NCBI GenBank assembly: GCA_023228765.1
Contig: JALOAM010000002.1
Location: 1-52,776, forward strand
DNA from: Dehalococcoidia bacterium
GTDB taxonomy: Bacteria > Chloroflexota > Dehalococcoidia > UBA2979
Length of the DNA: 52,776 bases
Direction of reading: 5' to 3'
The position numbers were made by a program, and so were the translations under genes. Position 1 is the stretch's first letter, and the number at the start of each line of letters is the position of its first letter. This document shows, one piece after another, positions 1 to 7,716 of the stretch. The notes beneath the pieces were generated by a model that saw nothing but the letters and a program-made list of their open reading frames with translations, was not told the origin of the DNA and searched no databases.

Positions 1-1
1 C

Positions 2-316
2 ATGCCGGACGAGGAGCCGTTCGCCCTCATCAACCCCGAGGTGATCGAGCGCTCCGGTGAGCGCCGCCTGGACGAGGGCTGCCTGTCCGTCCCCGGCTAC
101 CGCGGGACGGTCACGCGTTCCGTGAAGGTGACCGTGAAGGCGCTGGACGCGCGCGGCAAAGAGATCCGCGTGAAGGCGGAGGACAGCCTGCTGGCGCAGT
201 GCCTGGAGCACGAGACGGACCACGTGAACGGCACCCTATACGTGGACCACCTGGACGCGAAGAAGGACCTGGTGAAGATCGAGCCCGTCTCCGTCGCTGC
301 GGAGGACGGCCAGTAA
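2..316 (+). CDS. def: Peptide deformylase, C-terminal part (5' truncated by window edge)
   Basis: Removes the N-formyl group from nascent polypeptides in the cytosol using a bound metal. The visible 104 residues carry PDF motif 2 (EGCLSVPG, whose Cys is a metal ligand) and motif 3 (LEHETDH, the HExxH metal site). Motif 1 (GxGLAAxQ) is missing because the window starts inside the gene; the Met at base 2 is internal and not the start. The C-terminus DLVKIEP is ordinary for the family. The stop TAA overlaps the ATG of yajC by one base (TAATG), so the two are translationally coupled. Methionyl-tRNA formyltransferase, which makes the substrate, is 43 kb downstream at 43846-44829. Confidence 0.93.
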   Translation: MPDEEPFALINPEVIERSGERRLDEGCLSVPGYRGTVTRSVKVTVKALDARGKEIRVKAEDSLLAQCLEHETDHVNGTLYVDHLDAKKDLVKIEPVSVAAEDGQ

Positions 317-714
317 TGGATGTCGCGCTCGCCCTCCTCGCGGTCCTCGGGGCCTTCTACTTCATCCTCCTGCGGCCGGTGATCAACCAGCAGAAGAAGC
401 AGCGCCAGGACATCTCCTCCCTGGAGGTCGGCGACGAGGTCCTGACCACCGCCGGGTTCTACGCCACCATCGTCGAGATCAACACGTACGAGGATCGCCC
501 GATGGAGATCCTGCTGGAGGTCGCCCCGGGCGTGGTGCTGCGTGGCACCACGCTGGCCGTGCAGGAGATCTCCCGCCGCGCCGATCCCGACGACGACGAC
601 TTCGAGGATGACGAGTTCGATGAGGATGACGGCGACGAGGTCGACGAGCCCGAGCCCGGCGACCCGAACGACCGTGCTGACGATGATCGTTCCAGTAGCG
701 CACGCGCCGGCTAG
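316..714 (+). CDS. yajC: Preprotein translocase subunit YajC with acidic C-terminal tail
   Basis: Small single-pass inner-membrane partner of SecDF. The 132-residue protein has one N-terminal hydrophobic helix (about residues 2-19, ALALLAVLGAFYFILL) followed by the family motif RPxxxQQKKxQ and a small domain with GDEVLTTAGFYATI, which matches the YajC signature GDxVxTxGGxxGxV. I start it at the ATG overlapping the def stop, since a longer in-frame ORF from 199 would lie inside def. From about residue 89 the tail is almost entirely Asp/Glu (DPDDDDFEDDEFDEDD), far more acidic than in typical YajC. Order def-yajC-acidic protein-secD-secF suggests one export operon. Confidence 0.93.
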   Translation: MDVALALLAVLGAFYFILLRPVINQQKKQRQDISSLEVGDEVLTTAGFYATIVEINTYEDRPMEILLEVAPGVVLRGTTLAVQEISRRADPDDDDFEDDEFDEDDGDEVDEPEPGDPNDRADDDRSSSARAG

Positions 715-757
715 AGACCGGCATGCAGACAGTCGGAAACGGACGGAGACCCTTTCC

Positions 758-1153
758 ATGAGCATCGCCGCCCCCACCCACCCCGCTTCGGGTCAGCCTG
801 CCATCGAGGACGCGCTCCTCGATGAGGTGGCGGATCTCCTCGATCCTCGCGATGCCCTCGAGGTCGCCGAGCGCCGGATCGCCCCCGGCATCTCCGTGAT
901 CGAGGCGCGTCGCACGCTCTCCGACGAAGAGCCGGACGACGATGATGATGACGACTTCGAGAACGACGAGGACGAGGAAGACGACTGGGACGACGAAGAC
1001 GAAGACGACGACGATTGGGATGACGACGAAGAAGACGACGACGATGACGATGACGAGGACGACGACTGGGACGAAGACGACGATGAGGACGAAGACGACT
1101 GGGACGACGACGACGAGGACGAAGACGACTGGGATGATGACGACGAGGACTAG
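758..1153 (+). CDS. Aspartate-rich protein with recurring DDW/DDDW motifs (unknown function)
   Basis: I do not recognise this 131-residue protein. The first ~55 residues look folded and helical (ALLDEVADLLDPRDALEVAERRIAPGISVIEARRTL). The remaining ~75 are nearly all Asp/Glu, broken by single Trp residues at fairly regular spacing (DDW recurs six times). The start at 758 is preceded by GGAG at a good distance; the in-frame ORF upstream overlaps yajC and reads as low-complexity Thr/Ser/Arg. It has no signal peptide or membrane helix, so it is probably cytosolic. Its place between yajC and secD and the similar acidic tail of YajC suggest a link to the translocon, but this is inference. The tail is encoded by gac/gat/gag runs that could slip during replication. 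It could also be a divalent-cation or basic-protein binder. Confidence 0.8.
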   Translation: MSIAAPTHPASGQPAIEDALLDEVADLLDPRDALEVAERRIAPGISVIEARRTLSDEEPDDDDDDDFENDEDEEDDWDDEDEDDDDWDDDEEDDDDDDDEDDDWDEDDDEDEDDWDDDDEDEDDWDDDDED

Positions 1154-1190
1154 CCGTCAGCCTCGCTGAGGTCCTCAAGACGGTCAGGAA

Positions 1191-1220
1191 CGGTCAGGCG
1201 CAGGGGATCGCGCCTGACCG
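1191..1220 (+). terminator. 11-bp perfect inverted repeat between acidic gene and secD
   Basis: Arms CGGTCAGGCGC (1191-1201) and GCGCCTGACCG (1210-1220) enclose an 8-nt loop. There is no U-tract after it, so it may be a pause or attenuation hairpin, or an operator, rather than a classical intrinsic terminator. It lies in the only long gap (171 nt) of the export operon. Confidence 0.5.
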
Positions 1221-1324
1221 GACGCGGCGCTAGCCTGACCACTCGGCTCGTATGACGGACACCGGTCTCAACCCCTCCACGCGAGGGCGGCGCCGGTCTG
1301 AACACCACATCGAAGGCGCCCTCT

Positions 1325-2743
1325 TTGCTGCGTAAGTTCCTGCCCATCACCGGCATTCTGCTGCTCACGGCGGCGGCGCTGTACATCATCTGGCCCTCGG
1401 AACCGGGCGAGTTCCTGCCCAACGGCGTCCCGTGGCCGGAGGGCCAGGGCATCGCGATCGGCAGCTTCGAGCGCCGCGACATGCGCCTGGGCCTGGACCT
1501 GCAGGGTGGCACTCGCCTGCTGCTCCGCGCCGAGGTCCCCGAGAACTTCGAGGGCGACCTGGACTCCGCGCTGGAGGGCACGACGCGGGTGCTGCGACGC
1601 CGCGTGGACGCTTCGGGCGTGTCGGAGGCGCAGATCACGCGCCAGGGTGAGAGCAACATCTCCGTCCAGCTCCCCGGCCTGACACCGGAGGAAGCGCGCT
1701 CCCTGCTCGGACGGACCGCGCAACTGCGCTTCTGTGAGGCCGTGCCCTTCGGCGGGGCGCCCACCAGCGAGCCGTGTGACACCGCCGGCCAGTGGCAGCT
1801 CGCCACCGGGCAGGTGGACGGCCAGGTCCTCGGCCTGACGGGCCAGTACCTGAAGTCGAACTCCTACGTCGGCTTCGACGCCGTAGGGAACCCGTTTGTC
1901 GGCTTCGAGTTCCAGGACACGGGCGGCAGGCTGTTCGAGCAGATCACGGGTCGTCACGTCGGTGAGCAGATCGCGATCTTCCTGGACCAGGAGCAGCTCT
2001 CGGCGCCGGTCGTGAACCAGGTCATCTCGGACCAGGGTTCGATCTCGGGGCTCTCGCTGGACCGCGCGCGTGAGCTCGTGGTGCAGCTGAACGCGGGTGC
2101 GCTACCCCTGGAACTGACGGTGCTGCAAGAGCAGACCGTGGACGCGACGCTGGGCGACGACTCCGTACGCCAGTCCGTCCTCGCCGGCGAGATCGGCCTG
2201 ATGCTCGTCGCGCTGTTCATGATCCTCTACTACCGGCTGCCCGGCGCGATGGCCGCGATCGCGCTCACGATCTACGCCATCCTCACCATGGCGGTGTTCA
2301 AGCTCGTGCCTGTCACGCTCACGCTCGCGGGCATCGGCGCGTTCGTGCTCTCCGTCGGCATGGCCGTGGACGCGAACATCCTGATCTTCGAGCGACTGAA
2401 AGAGGAGATGCGCGCCGGCCGCTCCTACGCCGCGGCGCTCGATGCCGGCTTCGCCCGCGCATGGCCCTCGATCCGTGACTCCAACGTCACCACGCTCATC
2501 ACCTGCCTGATCCTCTACGTCCTCGGCGGTGGCGTGGAGATGCCGTTCCTCGGCTCGTTCGACGCGCCGCTGGTGCAGGGCTTCGCCCTGACGCTGGCCG
2601 CCGGCGTGTTCGTCTCGATGTTCTCCGCGATCACGGTGACCCGGACGTTGATGCGCCTGCTCATCGGCACGCGGATCGCCCGGAACCGCGAGTGGTTCGT
2701 GGACGCTCCCGCTCCCGAGGGCGCGACGGAGGCCGCTTCGTGA
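1325..2743 (+). CDS. secD: Protein translocase subunit SecD
   Basis: Membrane component that, with SecF, uses proton flow to assist late steps of Sec-dependent export. The 472-residue protein starts at TTG: LRKFLPITGILLLTAAALYIIW forms TM1. It then shows the SecD motif LGLDLQGGTRLLLR (about residues 56-69) and an extracellular P1/head region. TM2-TM6 lie near the C-terminus, with the RND-type motif AVDANILIFERLKEEMRAG (about 341-359), whose Asp belongs to the proton path. Length is typical of short Gram-positive/Chloroflexi SecD. Its stop overlaps the GTG of secF by 4 nt, so the two subunits are co-translated. Confidence 0.95.
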   Translation: MLRKFLPITGILLLTAAALYIIWPSEPGEFLPNGVPWPEGQGIAIGSFERRDMRLGLDLQGGTRLLLRAEVPENFEGDLDSALEGTTRVLRRRVDASGVSEAQITRQGESNISVQLPGLTPEEARSLLGRTAQLRFCEAVPFGGAPTSEPCDTAGQWQLATGQVDGQVLGLTGQYLKSNSYVGFDAVGNPFVGFEFQDTGGRLFEQITGRHVGEQIAIFLDQEQLSAPVVNQVISDQGSISGLSLDRARELVVQLNAGALPLELTVLQEQTVDATLGDDSVRQSVLAGEIGLMLVALFMILYYRLPGAMAAIALTIYAILTMAVFKLVPVTLTLAGIGAFVLSVGMAVDANILIFERLKEEMRAGRSYAAALDAGFARAWPSIRDSNVTTLITCLILYVLGGGVEMPFLGSFDAPLVQGFALTLAAGVFVSMFSAITVTRTLMRLLIGTRIARNREWFVDAPAPEGATEAAS

Positions 2744-4029
2744 AGCACGTCGACCTGATCGGGACGCGCCACTACTCGTTCATCTTCTCCGGCGCCACCA
2801 CGGTGCTGGCGCTGCTGCTGCTCGTCGTCCTGGGCCTGAAGCCTGGCATCGAGTTCACCTCCGGCACCACGGCGCTCATCGCCTTCGACAGCACCGTCAG
2901 CCAGGAGGATCTCCGCGCCGTCTACGCCGACCTCGGCCACGAAGAGGCGCAGATCCAGTCGACGGACCCCAACGAGTACCTCATCCGCACGCGCGAGCTG
3001 GAGGTGCCCCCGGGCTCCTTCACCGAGTTCGAGCCGGAGGCGACCCCGGATGCGGGCGGGGGCATGGGCCCGGCGCCGCTCGCCGAGGTCGGGACGGTCG
3101 CCCTCGGGGCGGAGGGCGCGACCGAGGACGTCGACATGTTCGAGGCGTCCGCGGGTGACGTCTGTGCGTTCGGGGAGGTGGCGGACACGCAGCCCGCGGG
3201 GTCGCGCGTCAGTGTGAACGAGGTCATCACCAGCTGCGCTGGCGGCACGATCTACCGCGTAACCACCTCGGACGGGTCGCTCGGCCTCGTCGAGGAGACG
3301 CAGACGCACGACTTCGTCGAGGCGGGCGCGGAGGAGGAGACTCCGACCGAGTCGCCGGTGTCTCAGAACGCGGGTGAGCGCACCGAGATCGAGCAGCGGC
3401 TGTTCGACGAGTTCGGCAACTTCGAGGTACGCGAGTTCGCCTCAGTGTCCGCGGTCGTCTCCGGCGTCGCCGTCCGCAACACGGCCGTGGCCGTCGTCGT
3501 CGCCTCGCTGTTCATCATGGCCTACGTGGCCTTCGCCTTCTCCAGCCTCCCGCGGCCGTTCCGCTACGCCACCTGCGCGATCGTCGCGCTGGTGCACGAC
3601 GTGATCTTCGTGCTCGGCGCGTTCGCGCTCTTCGGGGCGTTGTTCGGCACGGAGATCAACCTGATGTTCGTGACGGGACTGCTGACCGTGATCGGGTTCT
3701 CCGTCCATGACACGATCGTGGTGTTCGACCGCATCCGGGAGAACATCAAGGTCGCGCCCAGCGCGAGCCTGCACGAGAACGTGAACTCTGCGCTGCTCCA
3801 GACCATGGCGCGCTCGGTGAACACGTCCGTCACGATCCTCCTGACGGCAGCCGCGATGCTCGCCCTCGGCGGGGTCACGATCCGAGAGTTCCTGCTGGTG
3901 ATCCTGGTCGGAGTCCTGATCGGGACGTACTCCAGTGTCGGAATTGCCGCACAGCTCCTCGTGGCGTGGGAGGACGGTGACCTCCACCGCTTCTTCCGCC
4001 GCGGGCGCCGCGTGGAGCAGGCCGCCTAG
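2740..4029 (+). CDS. secF: Protein translocase subunit SecF with large extracellular insertion
   Basis: Partner of SecD in export. Start is GTG at 2740, inside the secD stop (GTGA); the longer ORF from 2692 is inside secD. The 429-residue protein has TM1 (about 13-32), the GIEFTSG motif (usual form GIDFTGG), and C-terminal TM2-TM6 with the SecF signature HDTIVVFDRIREN. Between LIRT (~residue 84) and the usual helix ERTEIEQRLFDEFG (~213-226) there is an extra acidic segment of about 120 residues containing Cys142 and Cys166. Most SecF proteins have only a few residues there, and are ~300 residues long. The downstream transmembrane half is intact, so it should be functional. Confidence 0.95.
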   Translation: MKHVDLIGTRHYSFIFSGATTVLALLLLVVLGLKPGIEFTSGTTALIAFDSTVSQEDLRAVYADLGHEEAQIQSTDPNEYLIRTRELEVPPGSFTEFEPEATPDAGGGMGPAPLAEVGTVALGAEGATEDVDMFEASAGDVCAFGEVADTQPAGSRVSVNEVITSCAGGTIYRVTTSDGSLGLVEETQTHDFVEAGAEEETPTESPVSQNAGERTEIEQRLFDEFGNFEVREFASVSAVVSGVAVRNTAVAVVVASLFIMAYVAFAFSSLPRPFRYATCAIVALVHDVIFVLGAFALFGALFGTEINLMFVTGLLTVIGFSVHDTIVVFDRIRENIKVAPSASLHENVNSALLQTMARSVNTSVTILLTAAAMLALGGVTIREFLLVILVGVLIGTYSSVGIAAQLLVAWEDGDLHRFFRRGRRVEQAA

Positions 4030-4095
4030 GCGCTCGGGATCCTTCCACTGCCCGAGCCCGGAGCATGGAGCGCATGAGGCGCTGCCACAGGTTTG

Positions 4096-4118
4096 TCACA
4101 GGCGTTCTGGGCCTGTGA
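4096..4118 (+). terminator. 8-bp inverted repeat after secF / before dps
   Basis: TCACAGGC (4096-4103) and GCCTGTGA (4111-4118) with a 7-nt loop lie 66 nt after the secF stop and 57 nt before dps. It could end the sec operon or be an operator for dps; there is only a weak T-containing stretch (CATTTC) after it. Confidence 0.4.
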
Positions 4119-4161
4119 GCCCATTTCATCGGAGACCTCCGTATCCTTCACTAAGAAGGTC

Positions 4162-4167
4162 AGGAGG
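4162..4167 (+). promoter_or_regulatory. Strong Shine-Dalgarno of dps
   Basis: AGGAGG lies 8 nt before the dps ATG. It is one of the best anti-SD matches in the window, consistent with a highly made protein. Confidence 0.75.
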
Positions 4168-4175
4168 CAATCCAC

Positions 4176-4661
4176 ATGGTTTCCAAAGCTCCCGCACGTC
4201 GGAACGCATCGAAGGCGAAGCAATCCGATCCCGTCATCGACACACTGAACGCCCGGCTTGCCGACCTCGTCGACCTGCATGGACAGATCAAGCAGGCGCA
4301 CTGGAACGTCACCGGGATGGACTTCATCGCGATCCACCTGCTGTTCGACGAGCAGGCGACGATGGCGCGTGACATGGCCGACACCGTCGCCGAGCGCGCA
4401 CGAGCCCTGCAGGGAGCGGCCGACGGCACGATCCGCCTCGCGGTGGAACGCTCCACCATCGATGAGTTCCCGCACGGGCTGATCGACTCGAAGAAGGCGA
4501 TCGCGGAGCTCGTCGACCGGTACGAGCAGCTCTCCGAGTCGTTCTCGAACGCCTCCGACGAGGCCGCCGACGCCGAGGACAAGGCGACCGAGGACGTCTA
4601 CGTGGAGTTGATCCGGACGATCGACAAGCAGGCGTACTTCCTTCGCGCGCACCTGAAGTAG
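4176..4661 (+). CDS. dps: Dps-family DNA-binding ferritin-like protein
   Basis: Dodecameric mini-ferritin that oxidises and stores Fe(II), detoxifies peroxide and often coats DNA in stationary phase. The 161-residue protein keeps the five inter-subunit ferroxidase ligands at the spacing of E. coli Dps: His42, His54, Asp58, Asp69 and Glu73 (motif KQAHWNVTG then IHLLFDEQ). The N-terminal 16 residues are rich in Lys/Arg (SKAPARRNASKAK), which fits the flexible DNA-binding tail of DNA-binding members. It is a single-gene unit with a consensus SD and its own intrinsic terminator. Confidence 0.93.
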   Translation: MVSKAPARRNASKAKQSDPVIDTLNARLADLVDLHGQIKQAHWNVTGMDFIAIHLLFDEQATMARDMADTVAERARALQGAADGTIRLAVERSTIDEFPHGLIDSKKAIAELVDRYEQLSESFSNASDEAADAEDKATEDVYVELIRTIDKQAYFLRAHLK

Positions 4662-4722
4662 GCGCCGTCCCCGCGACGCCTTCGCATCTCGGCGCACCCT
4701 CCCGCGTCGGGTCGCGACAACA

Positions 4723-4755
4723 ACGAGGCGGGCCGCCAGGTCCGCCTCGTTTGTT
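4723..4755 (+). terminator. Intrinsic terminator of dps
   Basis: ACGAGGCGG (4723-4731) pairs with CCGCCTCGT (4742-4750), followed by TTTGTT. The AACA on the 5' side means it could also work for leftward transcripts arriving from downstream. It is the most classical terminator in the window. Confidence 0.8.
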
Positions 4756-4796
4756 ACCCGTGATCGACGCTTCCACCCTCTGACTCCGCCTCCGAC

Positions 4797-4836
4797 CCCC
4801 TTCGCCCGCGAAGCGGGAGAGGGCTGGGGTGAGGGT
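4797..4836. repeat. REP-like intergenic repeat, copy 1
   Basis: A short hairpin (CCCGC gaa GCGGG) is followed by GGGAGAGGGCTGGGGTGAGGG with one base spacing. Copy 2 at 12217-12257 shares the same block downstream of a longer hairpin. Both lie between genes, just after a terminator or stop. Confidence 0.65.
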
Positions 4837-4861
4837 CTGCTCCGCTCCCTGCCCGAGCGCG

Positions 4862-5146
4862 TCAGTCCTCTAGCACGCGATCCGCGGCGAGGCTCTCCTG
4901 GCCGCAGGTCGGGCACCGGTCCGGTGCGCTCTCACGAGGGATCGAGGTGTCTCGACTGCCGGAGACGCCGATCCAGATGTCGTCGCGGAGGCGGTCCGCC
5001 AGCCCTCGCTGGGTGCGGGGTCCCGGAGCCTCCGGGCGCATCTCCTCCTCCATGCGGCGGCGGACCTGCTCCGGGGTGAGGGGCGCGACGATCCGGACGA
5101 GGACTTCGCGACCGCAGCGGGTGCATCGGTAGACCTGGGTCGCCAT
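4862..5146 (-). CDS. Small two-CxxC zinc-ribbon protein (hypothetical)
   Basis: A 94-residue protein with CTRCG near the N-terminus (YRCTRCGREVLVRI) and CPTCGQ near the C-terminus (about residues 78-83). The four cysteines should make one zinc ribbon with the Arg-rich middle looped out. No wider family is recognised. Start ATG at 5146 has GGAG 8 nt upstream. It follows hemW on the same strand with a 17-nt gap, so it is probably co-transcribed with it. Function unknown; regulatory FmdB-like zinc ribbons are a loose comparison only. Confidence 0.75.
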   Translation of the reverse strand: MATQVYRCTRCGREVLVRIVAPLTPEQVRRRMEEEMRPEAPGPRTQRGLADRLRDDIWIGVSGSRDTSIPRESAPDRCPTCGQESLAADRVLED

Positions 5147-5163
5147 CGGGCGCTCCGGGATCG

Positions 5164-6408
5164 CTAGACGCCAGTCTCCGGTTCCGGGTCGGGGAGGAGG
5201 TCAACGAAGACCTCGTTCGCGAGCAGCAGGCCGCGCTCCGTGAGCCGCAGGTGTCCGTCCGCGCGCTCGAGGAGTCCGAGGCCTTCGTGCCGCTTGAGGG
5301 CGTCCGCGAACGCGTCGTCCACGGAGACGCCGAAGCGGGTGCGGAACGCCTCCATGTCCACACCCTCGAGCAACCGCAGTCCGAGGATCATCGCGTCCGC
5401 GCGCTGGGTTGCCTCGTCGGGGACCTCGCCGCCCGCGACCTGTCGGAGCTCGGCGCGACCGCTGGCGGAGGCCTGTCGCTCCTCGTAGGAGGCATTGACT
5501 GCCTCGACATAACGGGTGGGCGAGTCCAGGTTGGCCATGCGCCGCCCGATGAAGAACGAGTGCGCTCCGGCGCCCATGCCGAGGTAGGGCTCGGCGTGCC
5601 AGTAGACCAGGTTGTGGCGGCAGGCCTGCCCGGGCTTCGACCAGTTGGAGATCTCGTACTGCCCGTAGCCCGCGGCGGCCAGGCGCTCGCGCGTCCAGTC
5701 GTACTGGTCGGCGGCCAGGTCGGCGTCGGGTTCCTCCAGGAGCCCCTTCTGTACGCGGTAGTAGAGGGCCGTCCCGGGCTCCACGGTGAGGGCGTAGCAG
5801 GAGAGATGCTCGGGCTGGAACGCCAGCACCTGCTCCAGCGTGGACTGCCAGCGCTCCAGCGAGTGCCCGATCAGCCCAAAGATCAGGTCCAGGTTCAGGT
5901 TCTCGAACCCGGCGGCGCGTGCGTCCTCCACGGCCTGCGCGACGCGCTCGGGCGTGTGCTGCCGCTCGAGGAGCTCCAGCTCGTCGGCGTGCATCGACTG
6001 CACGCCCATCGACAGGCGGTTCACGCCGATGCCACGCAGGCCCTCGAGGTGTTCGCGCGTCAGCTCGGTCTGGTTCGCCTCGAGCGTCCACTCGACGTCA
6101 GGCGATAGGTCGTACTGCTCGCGCAGCGCGTCCGCGAGCACCTGCATGTCCGCGATCGAGGTCAGCGAGGGCGTCCCGCCGCCGAAGAAGATGGTGTCGA
6201 CGCGGTACTTCCGCGCGGCCGGCGCCCACAACTCCATCTCCCGCACCAGGGCGGGCGTGTAGTCCGGGACCACGTGGTCCAGGCCCTCGTAGGAGTTGAA
6301 ATCGCAGTACCCGCACTTGCTCGTGCAGAACGGGATGTGCAGGTACAGCGCCAGCGAGGGCTTGCCCTCGGCCGCTGCGTTCGAGGCAGGCGCGGTCTCA
6401 GTCGTCAT
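5164..6408 (-). CDS. hemW: HemW-type radical SAM protein (heme chaperone)
   Basis: Radical SAM protein of the HemN/HemW group. HemW binds heme and delivers it to respiratory proteins rather than oxidising coproporphyrinogen. The 414-residue protein has the 4Fe-4S motif Cys28-x3-Cys32-x2-Cys35 followed by DF (FCTSKCGYCDFNSY) with no fourth Cys, which is the HemW pattern and not HemN. Other motifs are GGGTPSLT and the C-terminal HemN domain. I start it at ATG 6408 because the longer ORF adds a 59-residue Ser/Pro-rich extension unlike the family and no SD exists. A TAACCT box 7 nt upstream suggests a leaderless mRNA. It is divergent from the gene at 6607. Confidence 0.9.
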   Translation of the reverse strand: MTTETAPASNAAAEGKPSLALYLHIPFCTSKCGYCDFNSYEGLDHVVPDYTPALVREMELWAPAARKYRVDTIFFGGGTPSLTSIADMQVLADALREQYDLSPDVEWTLEANQTELTREHLEGLRGIGVNRLSMGVQSMHADELELLERQHTPERVAQAVEDARAAGFENLNLDLIFGLIGHSLERWQSTLEQVLAFQPEHLSCYALTVEPGTALYYRVQKGLLEEPDADLAADQYDWTRERLAAAGYGQYEISNWSKPGQACRHNLVYWHAEPYLGMGAGAHSFFIGRRMANLDSPTRYVEAVNASYEERQASASGRAELRQVAGGEVPDEATQRADAMILGLRLLEGVDMEAFRTRFGVSVDDAFADALKRHEGLGLLERADGHLRLTERGLLLANEVFVDLLPDPEPETGV

Positions 6409-6415
6409 TCGAGGG

Positions 6416-6421
6416 AGGTTA
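6416..6421 (-). promoter_or_regulatory. Putative -10 (leaderless) of hemW
   Basis: TAACCT on the minus strand ends 7 nt before the hemW ATG, and no SD is present, so transcription may start at the start codon. No good -35 is seen. Confidence 0.4.
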
Positions 6422-6594
6422 CACCGAAGGGGTGGTACAGGGCGTGCCCGAGAAGTAACTGAAGCGTGACTGGGCCGTGACGAGGATGGCGTTTGGTGGG
6501 GGGAGCCCTCGGACGGCCGGGCTTCGGTATCTCGGCTGAGGCCCGACGTGCCGGGCGGACAATGCGTCGACGCCCCGGGCGACACGCTTCGCTC

Positions 6595-6600
6595 TACTAT
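6595..6600 (+). promoter_or_regulatory. Putative -10 (leaderless) of the DUF2157-like gene
   Basis: TACTAT is followed by 6 nt (ccgccc) and then the ATG at 6607. No SD is present. The spacing matches a leaderless transcript. Confidence 0.55.
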
Positions 6601-6606
6601 CCGCCC

Positions 6607-7659
6607 ATGAAGCTACGTGATCTGGATGCGCTTCTTTCCAGGTGGCAATCGCACGGCCTGCTCTCCGAGGAGCAGGCCGGTGCGATCCGGGCGTTCGAGG
6701 TGGAGGACGACGAGGACACCCTCATCGAGCGCGACGAGGGCGCGGACTTCGACCTGGGTGCGTTGCTCTCGTACGGCGGAGCGCTGGTGGCGCTGGGGGC
6801 CGTGATCGGGCTGTACGCGACGCTGTTCGACGACATCGGGCACAGCGGACGCATTCCGGTGACGTGGGGCGTCGCGGTCGGTGCGGGCGTGCTGGCCTGG
6901 GTGTTCTCGCGCGCCCGAGGTGGCGGCGCGGCGGCGGATGCCACCGGCTTCGCGACGACGATCCTCGTCGCGTGGGCCGTCATCGAGCTGTTCGACGCAG
7001 CCGGGTGGTTCGAGAGCCGCGCGTTCGAGGGTGAAGCGGGGTATCACCGCGACCTCGCCGAGATGCGCGTCGCATGGATCGTGATGAGCATGGTCGTGGC
7101 CGGGACGGGGTACGCGCTCGCGAGGTACCTCCCCGCGCCGATGGCGGCACTGTCCGCGAGCGTGGCGCTCGCGTGGGCGGCGGCGATCCTCGGCGGGTGG
7201 ATCGGCGATCCGAGCAGCGAGGGGCCGGGCACCGTGGGGTCCCAGTTCGCTGTGATCGTCGGCATCGTCCTCGCCGCTGTCGCGCTCCTCGACCGGCTCG
7301 CGCTCGATGACCGCGCGACGCTGTGGTGGCTGATCGGGGCGCTCGGGACGATGAACGTGGGGGCGGTCTTCCTCAGCGGGGACGAGGGCGGCGCTTACGA
7401 GGCGCTCCTGCTCGCCTACGCGATCGGGCTCGGGCTGGCCGCGATCTTCGCGCGCCGGAAGGTCGTGCTCGTCTTCGCCGCGCTGTTCCTGTACGAGTGG
7501 GTCGGCTTCGTCGTCTTCCGCACGTTCGAGGGCGCCGTTGCCGCGATCATCGTGACTGCGCTCGTCGGCCTCGGGACGGCCGTGGGAGGCATCGCAGTGC
7601 AGCGCGGCCTGATGGAGCGCCTCTGGGCCCGCCGAGGCCGGAGCACGCCCGCGGCGTAG
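6607..7659 (+). CDS. DUF2157-like polytopic membrane protein
   Basis: The 350-residue protein has a soluble N-terminal ~55 residues (LDALLSRWQSHGLLSEEQAGAIRAFE) resembling the start of DUF2157 proteins, where a short helix-turn segment precedes the membrane part. Eight to ten hydrophobic helices follow, rich in Ala/Val/Gly (LLSYGGALVALGAVIGLYATL, and so on). No catalytic motif is visible. The start at 6607 is chosen because the upstream in-frame extension is Arg-rich and lies over the promoter. Function unknown; location is the cytoplasmic membrane. Confidence 0.75.
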   Translation: MKLRDLDALLSRWQSHGLLSEEQAGAIRAFEVEDDEDTLIERDEGADFDLGALLSYGGALVALGAVIGLYATLFDDIGHSGRIPVTWGVAVGAGVLAWVFSRARGGGAAADATGFATTILVAWAVIELFDAAGWFESRAFEGEAGYHRDLAEMRVAWIVMSMVVAGTGYALARYLPAPMAALSASVALAWAAAILGGWIGDPSSEGPGTVGSQFAVIVGIVLAAVALLDRLALDDRATLWWLIGALGTMNVGAVFLSGDEGGAYEALLLAYAIGLGLAAIFARRKVVLVFAALFLYEWVGFVVFRTFEGAVAAIIVTALVGLGTAVGGIAVQRGLMERLWARRGRSTPAA

Positions 7660-7716
7660 CCACGCTCGCGGCCGGAAGGTATGCCGGTGGCGCGGCCGCC
7701 GCATGAGGAGGGGACG

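Noticed and set aside
542..757. Upstream N-terminal extension of the acidic protein
   Set aside because: Overlaps yajC and reads as Thr/Ser/Arg low complexity; ATG 758 has an SD.
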